A stretch of 64,000 bases of DNA from assembly GCF_004216955.1 (NCBI RefSeq), contig NZ_SGXL01000001.1, forward strand, positions 2,809,589 to 2,873,588, given 5' to 3'. The first letter of the stretch is position 1. Each line of letters begins with the position of its first letter. This stretch comes from Fictibacillus sp. BK138. Lineage in GTDB: Bacteria > Bacillota > Bacilli > Bacillales > Fictibacillaceae. This document shows, piece by piece, positions 8,081 to 15,921 of this stretch. The position numbers and the translations under genes were made by a program. A model generated the notes under the pieces. It searched no databases and was not told the origin of the DNA. It saw only the letters and a program-made list of their open reading frames with translations.

Positions 8081-9334
8081 CTATGCTACTGATTTCTCTT
8101 GTTTCGCGGCTAATCGTTTCATATCAAAGCGTACTAAAATGGAAACGACGAGTGCCACAACGAACAAACCTGAGAAGAATGACAAGCTGTTTGCGTATGA
8201 TCCTGTTGTGTCTTTGATCCATGCTGCGAACAATGGACCAGCAAGACCCGCCGCTGCCCAGGCTGTTAAGATGTAGCCGTGAATCGCACCAACTTGCTTT
8301 GTTCCAAACAAGTCACCGATGTATGCTGGAATCGATGCGAATCCACCGCCGTAACACGTGTAAACGACCGCAAGCATCACTTGGAACAGAATCGATGATG
8401 TTGTCTGCGGCAGCATGAAAAAGAGTGCGATCTGTAAGACAAAGAACGTCGTGTATGTGTTTGGCCGCCCGATGTAATCCGAAATGGAAGCCCAGCCGAT
8501 ACGACCGAATCCGTTGAACAATCCAAGTACCCCGACAAGTGCTGCTGCCTCTGCGGTTGAAAGACCGATACTTTCTTGCGCAAGAGGTTTTGCAGCTGAA
8601 AGGATGGCAATTCCGCACGTTACGTTAATAAAAAGCATGATCCACAGGTAATAGAAACGGCGAGTTTTTACAGCTTCATTTGCCGTAAGTTGAGAAAGGT
8701 CCTTCTTGATCTTCACCTTTCCACTCTCTACGTTTTCTTTAAACCCTTCCGGCAGCCATCCCTCTTCTGGTTTTTCTAAATAAAGAGAAGATAATGTCAT
8801 GATGACAAAATAAGCGATTCCTAAAATAAAGAACGTGTTCGCTACCCCAACGGACTTGATTAATGAGTCCATGATCGGCGAACTGATTGCAGCCGCGAAA
8901 CCAAAGCCCATGATTGCAAGTCCAGTCGCCAGACCGCGACGGTCAGGGAACCATTTGATCAGTGTTGAAACAGGTGCGATGTATCCGACGCCTAGTCCTA
9001 TTCCGCCAAGCACCCCGTAAAAGATATAAAGCAGCGGCAGTGAGCCAATATTAACTGCCAGCCCCGATCCAGCAATACCTACTCCAAAAAATATGGCAGC
9101 AAGCATACCTGCTTTTTTTGGACCGTGCTTCTCAACGAAATGTCCTAGAAATGCAGCTGAAAATCCTAAGAAAAGAATAGCGATACTGAACGTCATCTGT
9201 ACTTGTGACGCTGACCAGCCAAACTTATCAATTAGTGGATTAGTAAAGTTGCTCCACGCATAAACAGACCCGATTGAAATATGAATACCAACAGCCGACA
9301 ATGCAATAAGCCAACGGTTTTTTGTCTTTTTCAT
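8081..9334 (-). CDS. OFA-family MFS transporter (oxalate/formate antiporter-like)
   Basis: 417 aa with about 12 membrane segments. The start, RWLIALSAVGIHISIGSVYAWSNFTNPL, and the loop LIKWFPDRRGLATGLAIMGFGFAA are typical of the OFA group of the major facilitator superfamily, which carries small carboxylates. The C-terminal half carries YGGGFASIPAYIGDLFG. A promoter 36 bp upstream and a strong ribosome site (AGGGGGG) suggest independent expression. A formate dehydrogenase module lies 12 kb away, which would fit formate or oxalate as substrate, but the two are not in one operon. Substrate unproven. Confidence 0.88.
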   Translation of the reverse strand: MKKTKNRWLIALSAVGIHISIGSVYAWSNFTNPLIDKFGWSASQVQMTFSIAILFLGFSAAFLGHFVEKHGPKKAGMLAAIFFGVGIAGSGLAVNIGSLPLLYIFYGVLGGIGLGVGYIAPVSTLIKWFPDRRGLATGLAIMGFGFAAAISSPIMDSLIKSVGVANTFFILGIAYFVIMTLSSLYLEKPEEGWLPEGFKENVESGKVKIKKDLSQLTANEAVKTRRFYYLWIMLFINVTCGIAILSAAKPLAQESIGLSTAEAAALVGVLGLFNGFGRIGWASISDYIGRPNTYTTFFVLQIALFFMLPQTTSSILFQVMLAVVYTCYGGGFASIPAYIGDLFGTKQVGAIHGYILTAWAAAGLAGPLFAAWIKDTTGSYANSLSFFSGLFVVALVVSILVRFDMKRLAAKQEKSVA

Positions 9335-9369
9335 TTCGGATATCCCCCCTAAAAAGTTAATTTTGTTAA

Positions 9370-9397
9370 GTATTATTTCTTGTTACGCCTATTGCAA
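9370..9397 (-). promoter_or_regulatory. Probable SigA promoter for the OFA transporter
   Basis: Minus-strand TTGCAA (9397-9392), 16 bp, TAATAC (9375-9370). It lies downstream of the sigma-like gene's terminator, giving the transporter its own start of transcription. Confidence 0.5.
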
Positions 9398-9460
9398 CAA
9401 AAGAAAAAGGCAACATCCAAAAGAACTTATACAATGATAAGTCTTTTAAGAATGTTGCCT
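9392..9460 (-). terminator. Long hairpin terminator after the sigma-region-2 gene
   Basis: AGGCAACAT (9408-9416) pairs with ATGTTGCCT (9452-9460); the inner arms AAAAG and ACTTAT continue the stem. The minus-strand tail is TTTTTCTTTTGTT. No gene lies between 9335 and 9579; the stretch holds only this hairpin, the transporter promoter and a one-mismatch cre-like site at 9560-9573. Confidence 0.75.
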
Positions 9461-9579
9461 AACATCTCTACATACTCGTGCAGAGAGATCATTCATCATT
9501 ATTTTATAAAATAGAAAATGAGCAGATCGTGCAAATCTTCCATTTCAGTTTGCAATAGTTGTAAACGCTTTTAATGTTA

Positions 9580-9918
9580 TCAGATAGAACGGCAAGCCGC
9601 AATATAATTTTTTGATTTTTTTGACAAAAGAGAATTTATATAAGTCTCTTCAAACTGAACACATTTGATTTTACAGCGTTTGATCAGGTAGCTTGAAAGA
9701 AAAGTGTCTTCAGATTGATTAAAATGATTCGGCTTGTCCCAAAGTTCCCGAAATACATCACAAAGTATTTTTTCAGAAGCTTTTTGATCTCCAGTTATTC
9801 GAACGGCAATCTGAAAGAGAAGTCTGCTGTATGAACTTACTAATTGTTTTAGAGCCTCAGGATCTTTAAACAACAATCTCTCAAGAAGCTCAGAATCTAA
9901 ATCTTTTTTCAGTTTCAT
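9580..9918 (-). CDS. Sigma-70 region-2-only protein (truncated ECF-like)
   Basis: 112 aa. FKDPEALKQLVSSYSRLLF, then RITGDQKASEKILCDVFRELW, match ECF sigma region 2 (residues ~15-85), the part that binds RNA polymerase and the -10 element. The -35-binding region 4 is missing; the chain ends after a short basic tail, and no region 4 coding remains downstream in any minus frame before the next gene. It may be a decayed ECF factor or a split-sigma subunit like RsoA of B. subtilis, which works with the region-4 protein SigO (family knowledge). Ribosome site AAAAGGGTG and the strong terminator argue that it is still expressed. Confidence 0.7.
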   Translation of the reverse strand: MKLKKDLDSELLERLLFKDPEALKQLVSSYSRLLFQIAVRITGDQKASEKILCDVFRELWDKPNHFNQSEDTFLSSYLIKRCKIKCVQFEETYINSLLSKKSKNYIAACRSI

Positions 9919-10010
9919 AGCAGCATCACCCTTTTCATAGATTTAGTTTACATTACCCCTTCTGATTATTGTTAAACATTTGTATAATAATTGTACATAT
10001 TTGTTTTTCT

Positions 10011-10046
10011 CAAAAAAAGCAGTACCGCTTGTTACGCAGTACTGCT
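10011..10046 (-). terminator. Intrinsic terminator of the small holin-like gene
   Basis: Minus-strand AGCAGTACTGC pairs with GCGGTACTGCT (one G-U pair) around a 7-nt loop, followed by T7. Confidence 0.9.
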
Positions 10047-10053
10047 TTCATTT

Positions 10054-10311
10054 TTATTTCTTGCCTTTGTTTTCAATCGAATACTTAACACCAGCAACCG
10101 TTCCTATTCCAAGCAGTGCATATTTCAATCCTTCTAATGTAGCACCTGGACTTGCTCCTCCAGTTTCCCAAAAAGAATATAGGACTCCTAACACGATCGC
10201 TACAATCGGGATATACTTATTTGACACTCGTTCTGTTTGGCGAATCGCATATAAAATCACAGCCAGACCGACATACGGTGAAAAATTTGCTGCCATACTC
10301 GCAAAATCCAT
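10054..10311 (-). CDS. Small membrane protein, holin-like
   Basis: 85 aa from the ATG at 10311, chosen because GGGGTG lies 6 nt upstream; an extension to a GTG at 10350 has no ribosome site. Two or three hydrophobic segments (YVGLAVILYAIRQ; YIPIVAIVLGVLYSF; LKYALLGIGTVAGV) with a lysine-rich C-terminus match the layout of small A118-type phage holins. No other phage gene is nearby, so a lysis role is doubtful; it may be a domesticated holin or a general small membrane protein. It is framed by terminators on both sides and looks monocistronic. Confidence 0.6.
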   Translation of the reverse strand: MDFASMAANFSPYVGLAVILYAIRQTERVSNKYIPIVAIVLGVLYSFWETGGASPGATLEGLKYALLGIGTVAGVKYSIENKGKK

Positions 10312-10391
10312 AACTGTCACCCCGTTCACTGTATTGTACTGCTTATTCACAATATATTTTTATGGCTTAACTAAAAGAACAGCAGCACAAT

Positions 10392-10419
10392 AAAAAACAG
10401 CATCACGATATGTGATGCT
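10392..10419 (-). terminator. Intrinsic terminator of the nitronate monooxygenase gene
   Basis: Minus-strand AGCATCAC and GTGATGCT pair perfectly around 5 nt, followed by GTTTTTT, just after the stop codon. Confidence 0.88.
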
Positions 10420-10422
10420 GGC

Positions 10423-11487
10423 TTAGTTCCATTCAGTTGAAATCTTTGAAATCGTTGTTTTGTATTCTTGTATAATTCGTTCAATCAATTGCTTAGCCGA
10501 TTGCTTCTTGCTTAACGCAGATGCCTGTCCTGCCCACATAGAGATCAACTCTTTGTTTCCTTGCCTTGCCGCTTCTTTTCTGATGTCTGATGTTAATACA
10601 TGCTGGATCGGATAAGGCGGCAAGTCAGTTGCGCTCTCTAAACTCAACATCATTTCGTTCTTAAATCCTCTCGCGCTTTTTCCAGAGAACGCTTGGGTTA
10701 TTTTTGTATCGGTATCCTTGCTTGATAAGATGGCTGACTGGTGGATTCCGCTCGCACCGCTTTCTTGAACGGTTAGAAAAGCTGTTCCTAGCTGTACCGC
10801 TGATGCTCCTAGCGAGAATGCTGCGGCCATCCCTCTGCCGTCCATAATCCCTCCGGCTACGATTACAGGGCATTGAACAGCATCAACGATTTGGGGAACC
10901 AATGCCATCGTGCCGATCAGTGCTTCATCTTCAGCATCCAAGAAAGTCCCTCTATGACCACCCGCTTCACTCCCCTGTGCTACGATCATATCAACACCGA
11001 GTGAATCTAGTTCCTTCGCTTCTTTTACAGTTGTTGCTGTGGCGATCACCGTAATTCCGCTATCATGCAATTTTTCTATTAAACTAGCAGAAGGCTTGTT
11101 GAACGTAAAGCTAACTATTTTCACTCCCGCTTCAATCACCACGGCAAGCTGTCGTTCAAAAAGATCCTGGATATCCGGGACAGAACTGACTTCCGGAATG
11201 CCGAGCTGTATCCGGAACTTATTTAAATACTTCTGCATGCCTAAGATCTGCTCTTCGTTTTTTTCATAGACTTGTGGAAGAAAGAGATTAACGGCAAAAG
11301 GTTCTTTCGTTAGTTTCATAATTTGCGAGAGTACATTTCGTATATCTTCTGGTGACATATACCCCGCTCCTAGCGTTCCAAGAGCCCCTGCGTTGCTGAC
11401 TGTGGCTACAAGCTCCTTAGTTGTCGGCCCGCCTGCCATTCCTGCCTGGATAATAGGGTATTTGATGTTCAGTCTTTTACAGATCAT
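10423..11487 (-). CDS. Nitronate monooxygenase (NMO/2-nitropropane dioxygenase family)
   Basis: 354 aa from the ATG at 11487. The TIM-barrel FMN enzyme oxidises alkyl nitronates such as propionate 3-nitronate. Markers are the start LNIKYPIIQAGMAGG, the catalytic-region GSEAGGHRGTF with the conserved His, the FMN phosphate loop PVIVAGGIMDGRGMAAAFSLGASAVQLGTAFL, and KSARGFKNE near the C-terminus. A longer frame to 11586 is rejected: GGAGGG lies just before 11487, and the extension would run through the upstream gene's terminator. It is monocistronic. Confidence 0.92.
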   Translation of the reverse strand: MICKRLNIKYPIIQAGMAGGPTTKELVATVSNAGALGTLGAGYMSPEDIRNVLSQIMKLTKEPFAVNLFLPQVYEKNEEQILGMQKYLNKFRIQLGIPEVSSVPDIQDLFERQLAVVIEAGVKIVSFTFNKPSASLIEKLHDSGITVIATATTVKEAKELDSLGVDMIVAQGSEAGGHRGTFLDAEDEALIGTMALVPQIVDAVQCPVIVAGGIMDGRGMAAAFSLGASAVQLGTAFLTVQESGASGIHQSAILSSKDTDTKITQAFSGKSARGFKNEMMLSLESATDLPPYPIQHVLTSDIRKEAARQGNKELISMWAGQASALSKKQSAKQLIERIIQEYKTTISKISTEWN

Positions 11488-11526
11488 ACAGCATTCACCC
11501 TCCACATGGTTTTTTAACATCATATC

Positions 11527-11559
11527 AAAAAGAGCTTTAGTCTGTTTTGACCAAAGCTC
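11527..11559 (-). terminator. Intrinsic terminator of the GNAT gene at 11592
   Basis: Minus-strand GAGCTTTGGTC pairs with GACTAAAGCTC (one G-U pair) around 6 nt, followed by TTTTTGAT. Its position fixes the start of the nitronate monooxygenase downstream of it. Confidence 0.82.
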
Positions 11560-11591
11560 AAGATCTATTACACGGCAATCTTTCAATCTAT

Positions 11592-12116
11592 TTATGCTTT
11601 TACCAATTTGTACATAAGTACATCATCTACGTATTCATTTTCATTAAACTTAAATTCGTTCACTTTGCGTCCTTCTTCAACAAAACCAAGCTTTTTATAG
11701 AGTTCGATCGCTCTTGTGTTCGTCGAGAACGTACCTAATGAAACTTTTTCTATGATCGGATGCTCTTCTGCCCAACGCAGCAATTCGTGGATCAACAGCT
11801 TGCCAATCCCTTTATTCCTGCAGTCTTTTTGAAGCATGATCGCAAACGAACCTGTATGATGCATTCTTTTGCGCTCTTGTGATTTGAATACGATCCATCC
11901 GACCACTTTGCCTTCTATTTCTGTCACGAACATGGTTTCCCTTTCGTGTTCAATAATCTTCTGAATCCATTCTTGATGCTCTTCCGTCGTTTTGTTAAAT
12001 TCCTCGGATACCGCAATAAAATAATCTTTTTCTCCAACGACTTCACGCTGAATCGATAAGACAGCTTCAGCATCTTCTACTCGTACAGGACGAATATGTG
12101 TTTTTTGGTCAGACAT
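11592..12116 (-). CDS. GNAT acetyltransferase
   Basis: 174 aa from the ATG at 12116, with GGGGGG 6 nt upstream (12119 is also possible). The domain reads THIRPVRVEDAEAVLSIQREVV at the start, the acetyl-CoA loop MLQKDCRNKGIGKLLIHELLRWAEE near residues 93-115, and LGTFSTNTRAIELYKKLGFVEEGRKVNEF toward the end, like L-amino-acid or PhnO/RimI-type GNATs of Bacilli. It is followed by a terminator and preceded by a 21-bp-phased repeat array in the gap to the pentapeptide gene. Substrate unknown. Confidence 0.9.
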   Translation of the reverse strand: MSDQKTHIRPVRVEDAEAVLSIQREVVGEKDYFIAVSEEFNKTTEEHQEWIQKIIEHERETMFVTEIEGKVVGWIVFKSQERKRMHHTGSFAIMLQKDCRNKGIGKLLIHELLRWAEEHPIIEKVSLGTFSTNTRAIELYKKLGFVEEGRKVNEFKFNENEYVDDVLMYKLVKA

Positions 12117-12269
12117 CATTAACCCCCCTATCGTAAATTCCACCCAATAGTAAATAATATCCTTTTTTCATTTAAACCACTAGTATTTTTGTTGGGATAG
12201 ATTAGAACGCAACGGGGAAGTACTGGCAGTCTTTTTCAGGCGGATATTTTTTTGAGTAAAACTATTTTT

Positions 12270-12362
12270 GTTCGGTTAAGAAGAAAAATTGTTCGGTGAC
12301 GCCACTTTTTTGTTCGGTCAAGCTTGATTATTGTACGGTCAACCGCCATTTTTGTCCGGTCC
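12270..12362. repeat. 21-bp-phased array 1, core GTTCGGT
   Basis: Five cores (GTTCGGT twice more or less exact, GTACGGT, GTCCGGT) start at 12270, 12291, 12312, 12333 and 12354, exactly 21 bp apart, separated by 14-nt AT-rich spacers ending in A or T runs. The array abuts the stop of the pentapeptide gene (12368) on the minus strand. Its first three spacers resemble those of array 5 at 43461. Confidence 0.9.
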
Positions 12363-12367
12363 CAACC

Positions 12368-13012
12368 TCAATCGTCATTCACTTCCACACCAAACACTTC
12401 AATTAAGGTGACTGCCTGTTCAGGTGAGATGATGGCACCGCGCAGATCATCTTCCTTTACATGTATGAATGAAAATTGGCATCTGCTCAGGTCTACATTT
12501 TTTAATGATGTGTCTGAAAACTGCACCTCTTGAATCGTTGAAGTACCAAGTTGTAAATTGTCCAGCTTGGACTCGATGAAAGTTGCTTCTTTTAACAAGC
12601 AATTATCAAACCGAACATCTCTAAGTTCAGTAAGACTAAACAAGGAATACGGAGCAGGGCAGTCGATAAATTGAACATCACGCAGAACTGCTTCATCAAA
12701 ATCCGCACCTACCAGTTTACATTCAATAAATTCCACACGGTTGAACCGTGCACCCGTTAACTTTACGTTCGACAGATCGCATTTTTCAAAGACAACATCA
12801 TTCCATGCCGAAAATGGTAACTGGGAATCTCCCAAGTTGACACCTTTTATAAGAACTTCATTAAATTGCACATGCTTTGCATCAAGTGTTCCAACGGATG
12901 ATTCAACCATCCCCATTTCGAATGAATCACTATCCCCCAGCCCGTTTATCTCTAATCTTTCCAAGTGTTCGGGCAGGTCTGGCTTGTTGATTGATCTTAT
13001 TTTCTTTTTCAA
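12368..13012 (-). CDS. Pentapeptide-repeat protein
   Basis: About 214 aa. Degenerate A(D/N)Lxx-type pentapeptides cover residues ~50-185 (examples KCDLSNVKLTGARFNRVEF, LVGADFDEAVLRDVQF, KNVDLSRCQF), which fold into a right-handed square beta-helix. The TTG at 13012 is preferred because GAGG is 8 nt upstream; a GTG at 13021 would leave no room. Such proteins sometimes mimic DNA (Qnr, MfpA) or act as scaffolds; no function can be assigned here. No terminator follows: the 21-bp-phased array begins 6 bp after the stop. Confidence 0.85.
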   Translation of the reverse strand: MKKKIRSINKPDLPEHLERLEINGLGDSDSFEMGMVESSVGTLDAKHVQFNEVLIKGVNLGDSQLPFSAWNDVVFEKCDLSNVKLTGARFNRVEFIECKLVGADFDEAVLRDVQFIDCPAPYSLFSLTELRDVRFDNCLLKEATFIESKLDNLQLGTSTIQEVQFSDTSLKNVDLSRCQFSFIHVKEDDLRGAIISPEQAVTLIEVFGVEVNDD

Positions 13013-13196
13013 TTCACTCACCTCATTTCACGGTTTTCTCTTTTCGTCTGTTTCGACACAACATGCATATTCCCTCTAACTAGACTGCAGACTTATACTA
13101 TAAAAGTTCGGTTTCGTTCCATTCCCGATTATCTACTAGGCATATCTAACTGCTTTTTCCTGATAAATAGTTCGTTCCTTAGTAACTAGGTTGAGA

Positions 13197-13214
13197 TTTT
13201 ACAAGTCTGTAAAA
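13197..13214. repeat. Inverted repeat upstream of the nuclease gene
   Basis: TTTTACA and TGTAAAA flank AGTC, about 75 bp before the nuclease start. It could be an operator or the stem of a leader hairpin. The rest of 13013-13290 shows no further gene. Confidence 0.4.
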
Positions 13215-13290
13215 TGAAGTTAATGAAATAATTGTAAAATAAAAGCAGTTTAAAGCTTAGAAAGAAAATAAAATAATGGAGGCGTTGATG

Positions 13291-14478
13291 ATGAAAAGAA
13301 GGCATGGAAACAAGAAGTTTCTTTCTCTTTTTTCTGTAGTCATTGCTTTAGCGATCAGTACACTAGCATTCATTCCTACTCTTCAGGCGGCCGGTGATGG
13401 TTCCTGGACAAGTCCGTACTCTGTTTCTCAAGCCCTATCCAATCAAAACAACAGCATCAAAACGGTGCAAGGGTATGTTGTCGGGCAGCCTACTGCTACC
13501 AATACGGTTGTGACGAGCAACTATCCGAACGACTATGCGCTCGCACTCGCGGACAATGCTTCTGAAACAAACACGGCCAATATGGTGTATGTCCAAATCC
13601 CTTCATCGTTCCGTTCAGAATTCGGCTTACAATCAAATCCAACCTTAAAAGGGCAATCGATTAAAGTAACCGGAAACTTAACCGCTTATTTCTCACACCC
13701 TGGCTTAAAGAACGCAACTGCGATGGAAAAAGCATCAGGCTCTGATCCTGGAGATCCAGGTGACCCAGGGGATCCGACTGATCCGCCAGCGTATGACGAT
13801 TCTTATTATGATTCAGCCAGAGGGAAAACGGGTGCAGCTTTAAAAACCGCTCTGCACAACATCATCGACGATCACACGGAGCTTTCTTATTCTGAAGTTT
13901 GGGAAGCGTTAAAAGAAACAGACGAAGATCCCAACAACAGCAGCAACGTAATTCTGTTATATACGGGACGTTCTCAAAGTAAAACAACGAACGGCGGCAA
14001 CGTGAACGACTGGAACCGTGAACACGTTTGGGCAAAATCTCACGGTGATTTCGGTACGACGATGGGACCGGGTACAGACATTCACCACCTTCGTCCGACT
14101 GATGTAACAGTAAACAGTTCAAGAGGCAACCTTGATTTTGATAATGGAGGTACGCAACACTCTGAAGCACTTGGTAACTATTATGACAGTGATTCTTGGG
14201 AACCGAGGGATGCGGTAAAAGGCGACGTTGCACGCATGCTGTTCTACATGGCTGTCCGTTATGAAGGCGACAGCGGTGAGCCTCAGCTAGAGCTAAACAA
14301 CAACGTGAATAACGGAACGGCTCCATACCACGGTAAAATGTCGGTGCTGCTGCAGTGGCATTTAGAAGATCCGGTTGATAACTGGGAACGCAACCGCAAT
14401 AACATCATCTATAACGATTATCAGCACAACCGAAATCCTTTCATCGACCATCCAGAATGGGCTGAAGAAATCTGGTAA
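13291..14478 (+). CDS. Secreted endonuclease I-family nuclease with N-terminal DUF6359-like domain
   Basis: About 395 aa. GGAGG (13278-13282) overlaps an upstream ATG at 13276, so translation starts at 13288 or 13291. A signal peptide (LFSVVIALAISTLAFIPTLQAAG) is followed by an OB-like domain (WTSPYSVSQALSNQNNSIKTVQGYVVG, residues ~45-150), a Gly-Asp-Pro linker, and an endonuclease I domain (residues ~175-395) with the catalytic HNH/beta-beta-alpha-metal motif WNREHVWAKSHG and DIHHLRPTD. Relatives such as B. subtilis BsnA/YurI and YhcR degrade nucleic acids outside the cell (family knowledge). It is monocistronic with its own terminator. Confidence 0.92.
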   Translation: MKRRHGNKKFLSLFSVVIALAISTLAFIPTLQAAGDGSWTSPYSVSQALSNQNNSIKTVQGYVVGQPTATNTVVTSNYPNDYALALADNASETNTANMVYVQIPSSFRSEFGLQSNPTLKGQSIKVTGNLTAYFSHPGLKNATAMEKASGSDPGDPGDPGDPTDPPAYDDSYYDSARGKTGAALKTALHNIIDDHTELSYSEVWEALKETDEDPNNSSNVILLYTGRSQSKTTNGGNVNDWNREHVWAKSHGDFGTTMGPGTDIHHLRPTDVTVNSSRGNLDFDNGGTQHSEALGNYYDSDSWEPRDAVKGDVARMLFYMAVRYEGDSGEPQLELNNNVNNGTAPYHGKMSVLLQWHLEDPVDNWERNRNNIIYNDYQHNRNPFIDHPEWAEEIW

Positions 14479-14556
14479 ACGAATATTAAAACACTTTGGC
14501 TAAAAAATCTAACGGGTTTACTTGTGAGGCGCAAACAGATAAAAAACGTATAAAAT

Positions 14557-14586
14557 CTCATATAAAATCACACAAGTTTATATGAG
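14557..14586. repeat. Perfect 10-bp inverted repeat
   Basis: CTCATATAAA (14557-14566) and TTTATATGAG (14577-14586) flank 10 nt in the gap after the nuclease gene. There is no T run, so it is not a terminator; an operator or weak hairpin is possible. Confidence 0.45.
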
Positions 14587-14610
14587 TGAATCACAGTATA
14601 ATTCTCAAGC

Positions 14611-14646
14611 AAAAGGACCGACTTTAAATTAGAGTCGGTCCTTTTA
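14611..14646. terminator. Intrinsic terminator after the nuclease gene
   Basis: AAAGGACCGACT pairs with AGTCGGTCCTTT around about 9 nt, with a T-rich tail. The remaining gap up to 14759 shows nothing else. Confidence 0.82.
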
Positions 14647-14759
14647 AGTTTTAAGTAATGTCTTATTCAATTAAAGCCCCCGTTAGTGGAATAAGCTTAT
14701 TATTAGTTGTTTAATCACTCACCAGTTTGTCCATTTTTCTCAGGAGAGCGTAAAAATGC

Positions 14760-15269
14760 TTATACTATACGAGAATAGTAAGCTATATCAGCAACTCTGC
14801 CGTGTAAATGCGATTCAGGCAACACCGCTACCAAAGTAAATCCAAGTTTTTCAATTAACTTTTTTGACGGTATATTTTTATTATCTATAGTAGCAAATAG
14901 GCGTTTGAGGTTTAATGTGCTTTTACTATGCTCAATGATCGCGGAAACCGCTTCATACGCAAAACCGCTTCCCCAATACTCCCTCATGAAGCGATAACCA
15001 ATTTCGCCAAGATAACCTTCTGCAATTTCTGGAATCATTACATCACCGATGAATTCATCCGTATCTTTTAATGCGACCGTCCATTTTGTTTCAGTACGAT
15101 TCCTAACCATTTCTAACATTGAGTGTTCATCACGAGGGGGATTAATTCCAAGAAATTCTCTTACTTCATCATTGTTTAACATTTTAATCATATTGGGAAT
15201 GTCTTTTTCTGCTCTCGGACGTAAAACCAATCGTTCTGTTTGAATTTTCGGTGCTTCTTTTTTTGCCAT
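14760..15269 (-). CDS. GNAT N-acetyltransferase, RimJ/RimL type
   Basis: 169 aa. QTERLVLRPRAEKDIPNMIKML opens the domain; the acetyl-CoA loop is GYRFMREYWGSGFAYEAVSAIIEHS (residues ~91-115); the end LIEKLGFTLVAVLPE fits the family. It belongs to the group that includes ribosomal protein N-acetyltransferases, though most members act on other substrates. The ribosome site is modest (AGGCTGG). It precedes the DUF4256 and hydrolase genes in a minus-strand row with gaps of 60 and 20 bp, so co-transcription is likely. Confidence 0.88.
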   Translation of the reverse strand: MAKKEAPKIQTERLVLRPRAEKDIPNMIKMLNNDEVREFLGINPPRDEHSMLEMVRNRTETKWTVALKDTDEFIGDVMIPEIAEGYLGEIGYRFMREYWGSGFAYEAVSAIIEHSKSTLNLKRLFATIDNKNIPSKKLIEKLGFTLVAVLPESHLHGRVADIAYYSRIV

Positions 15270-15329
15270 GATTTATTCCAGCCTTTCGTAACCGTTAAAC
15301 AAATCCAAGCTTTTTTTGTTATTTTTAGA

Positions 15330-15902
15330 TTAAACTTTTAGTAAGCCGCGGAAGCCTCTTGCTGCATAGTAGGAATCAGCTCCATTGTGGTATACGAAGA
15401 CATGCCCGAAACGATAATCGCAGAAAAGAGCCCCGCCTAGTTTTCTAATATCTGGAGGGGTTTGTACCCAACTGGACGTTTTCTTATCAAAGTTTCCAAG
15501 TTTCTGCAATGCCCGATATTGGTCTTCCGTTAAAAGTTCAATGCCCATTTCAGCTGCCATATCAAGTGCGCTATTCTCTGGTTTATGTTTTTTTCTCGCT
15601 TCGAGTGCTTCACGGTCGTAACAAAGACTTCTGCGGCCTTTGGGACTTTCGGCTGAACAGTCACAAAAAACGTATTCGTCCGTCTTTTCATCGTAATCAA
15701 TAACGTCCGGTTCCCCTTCAGTCCTTTCCATTTCATTGAGCGACCACAGCTTTTCTGTATCAGCTTCAAGCTTTGCTTGTACTTTGTCCCACTCCAGATC
15801 TTTATGACGGTCCATGTTTTTCTCAAAACGGGTACTCAATGTTTCCAGTAATTCTTCACGCTGTTCGAGTGATAATTCCTTTTTACCGGTAGTCGCTGTC
15901 AT
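15330..15902 (-). CDS. DUF4256 family protein
   Basis: 190 aa, function unknown. The protein is soluble, without signal or membrane segment. Its recognisable parts are LEQREELLETLSTRFEKNMDRHKDLEWDKVQAKLE at the N-terminus, EGEPDVIDYDEKTDEYVFCDCSAESPKGRRSLCYDREAL in the middle, and LFCDYRFGHVFVYHNGADSYYAARGFRGLLKV at the C-terminus, which I recognise as DUF4256. The two neighbouring cysteines (CDC) could bind metal. AAGGAGG precedes the ATG. It is 19 bp downstream of the alpha/beta hydrolase gene and probably co-transcribed with it. Confidence 0.8.
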   Translation of the reverse strand: MTATTGKKELSLEQREELLETLSTRFEKNMDRHKDLEWDKVQAKLEADTEKLWSLNEMERTEGEPDVIDYDEKTDEYVFCDCSAESPKGRRSLCYDREALEARKKHKPENSALDMAAEMGIELLTEDQYRALQKLGNFDKKTSSWVQTPPDIRKLGGALFCDYRFGHVFVYHNGADSYYAARGFRGLLKV

Positions 15903-15921
15903 ATTTGTTCCTCCTTATTGT

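Noticed and set aside
9560..9573. cre site controlling the OFA transporter
   Set aside because: TGTAAACGCTTTTA has one mismatch, and a terminator and a separate promoter lie between it and the transporter; it is mentioned only under the terminator entry.
10054..10311. Prophage remnant based on the holin-like gene
   Set aside because: No integrase, capsid, tail or lysin gene is nearby and the gene is flanked by its own terminators.
11488..11586. N-terminal extension of nitronate monooxygenase
   Set aside because: It would translate through the terminator of the GNAT gene, has no ribosome site, and the family starts at the MICKRLNIKYP segment behind GGAGGG.
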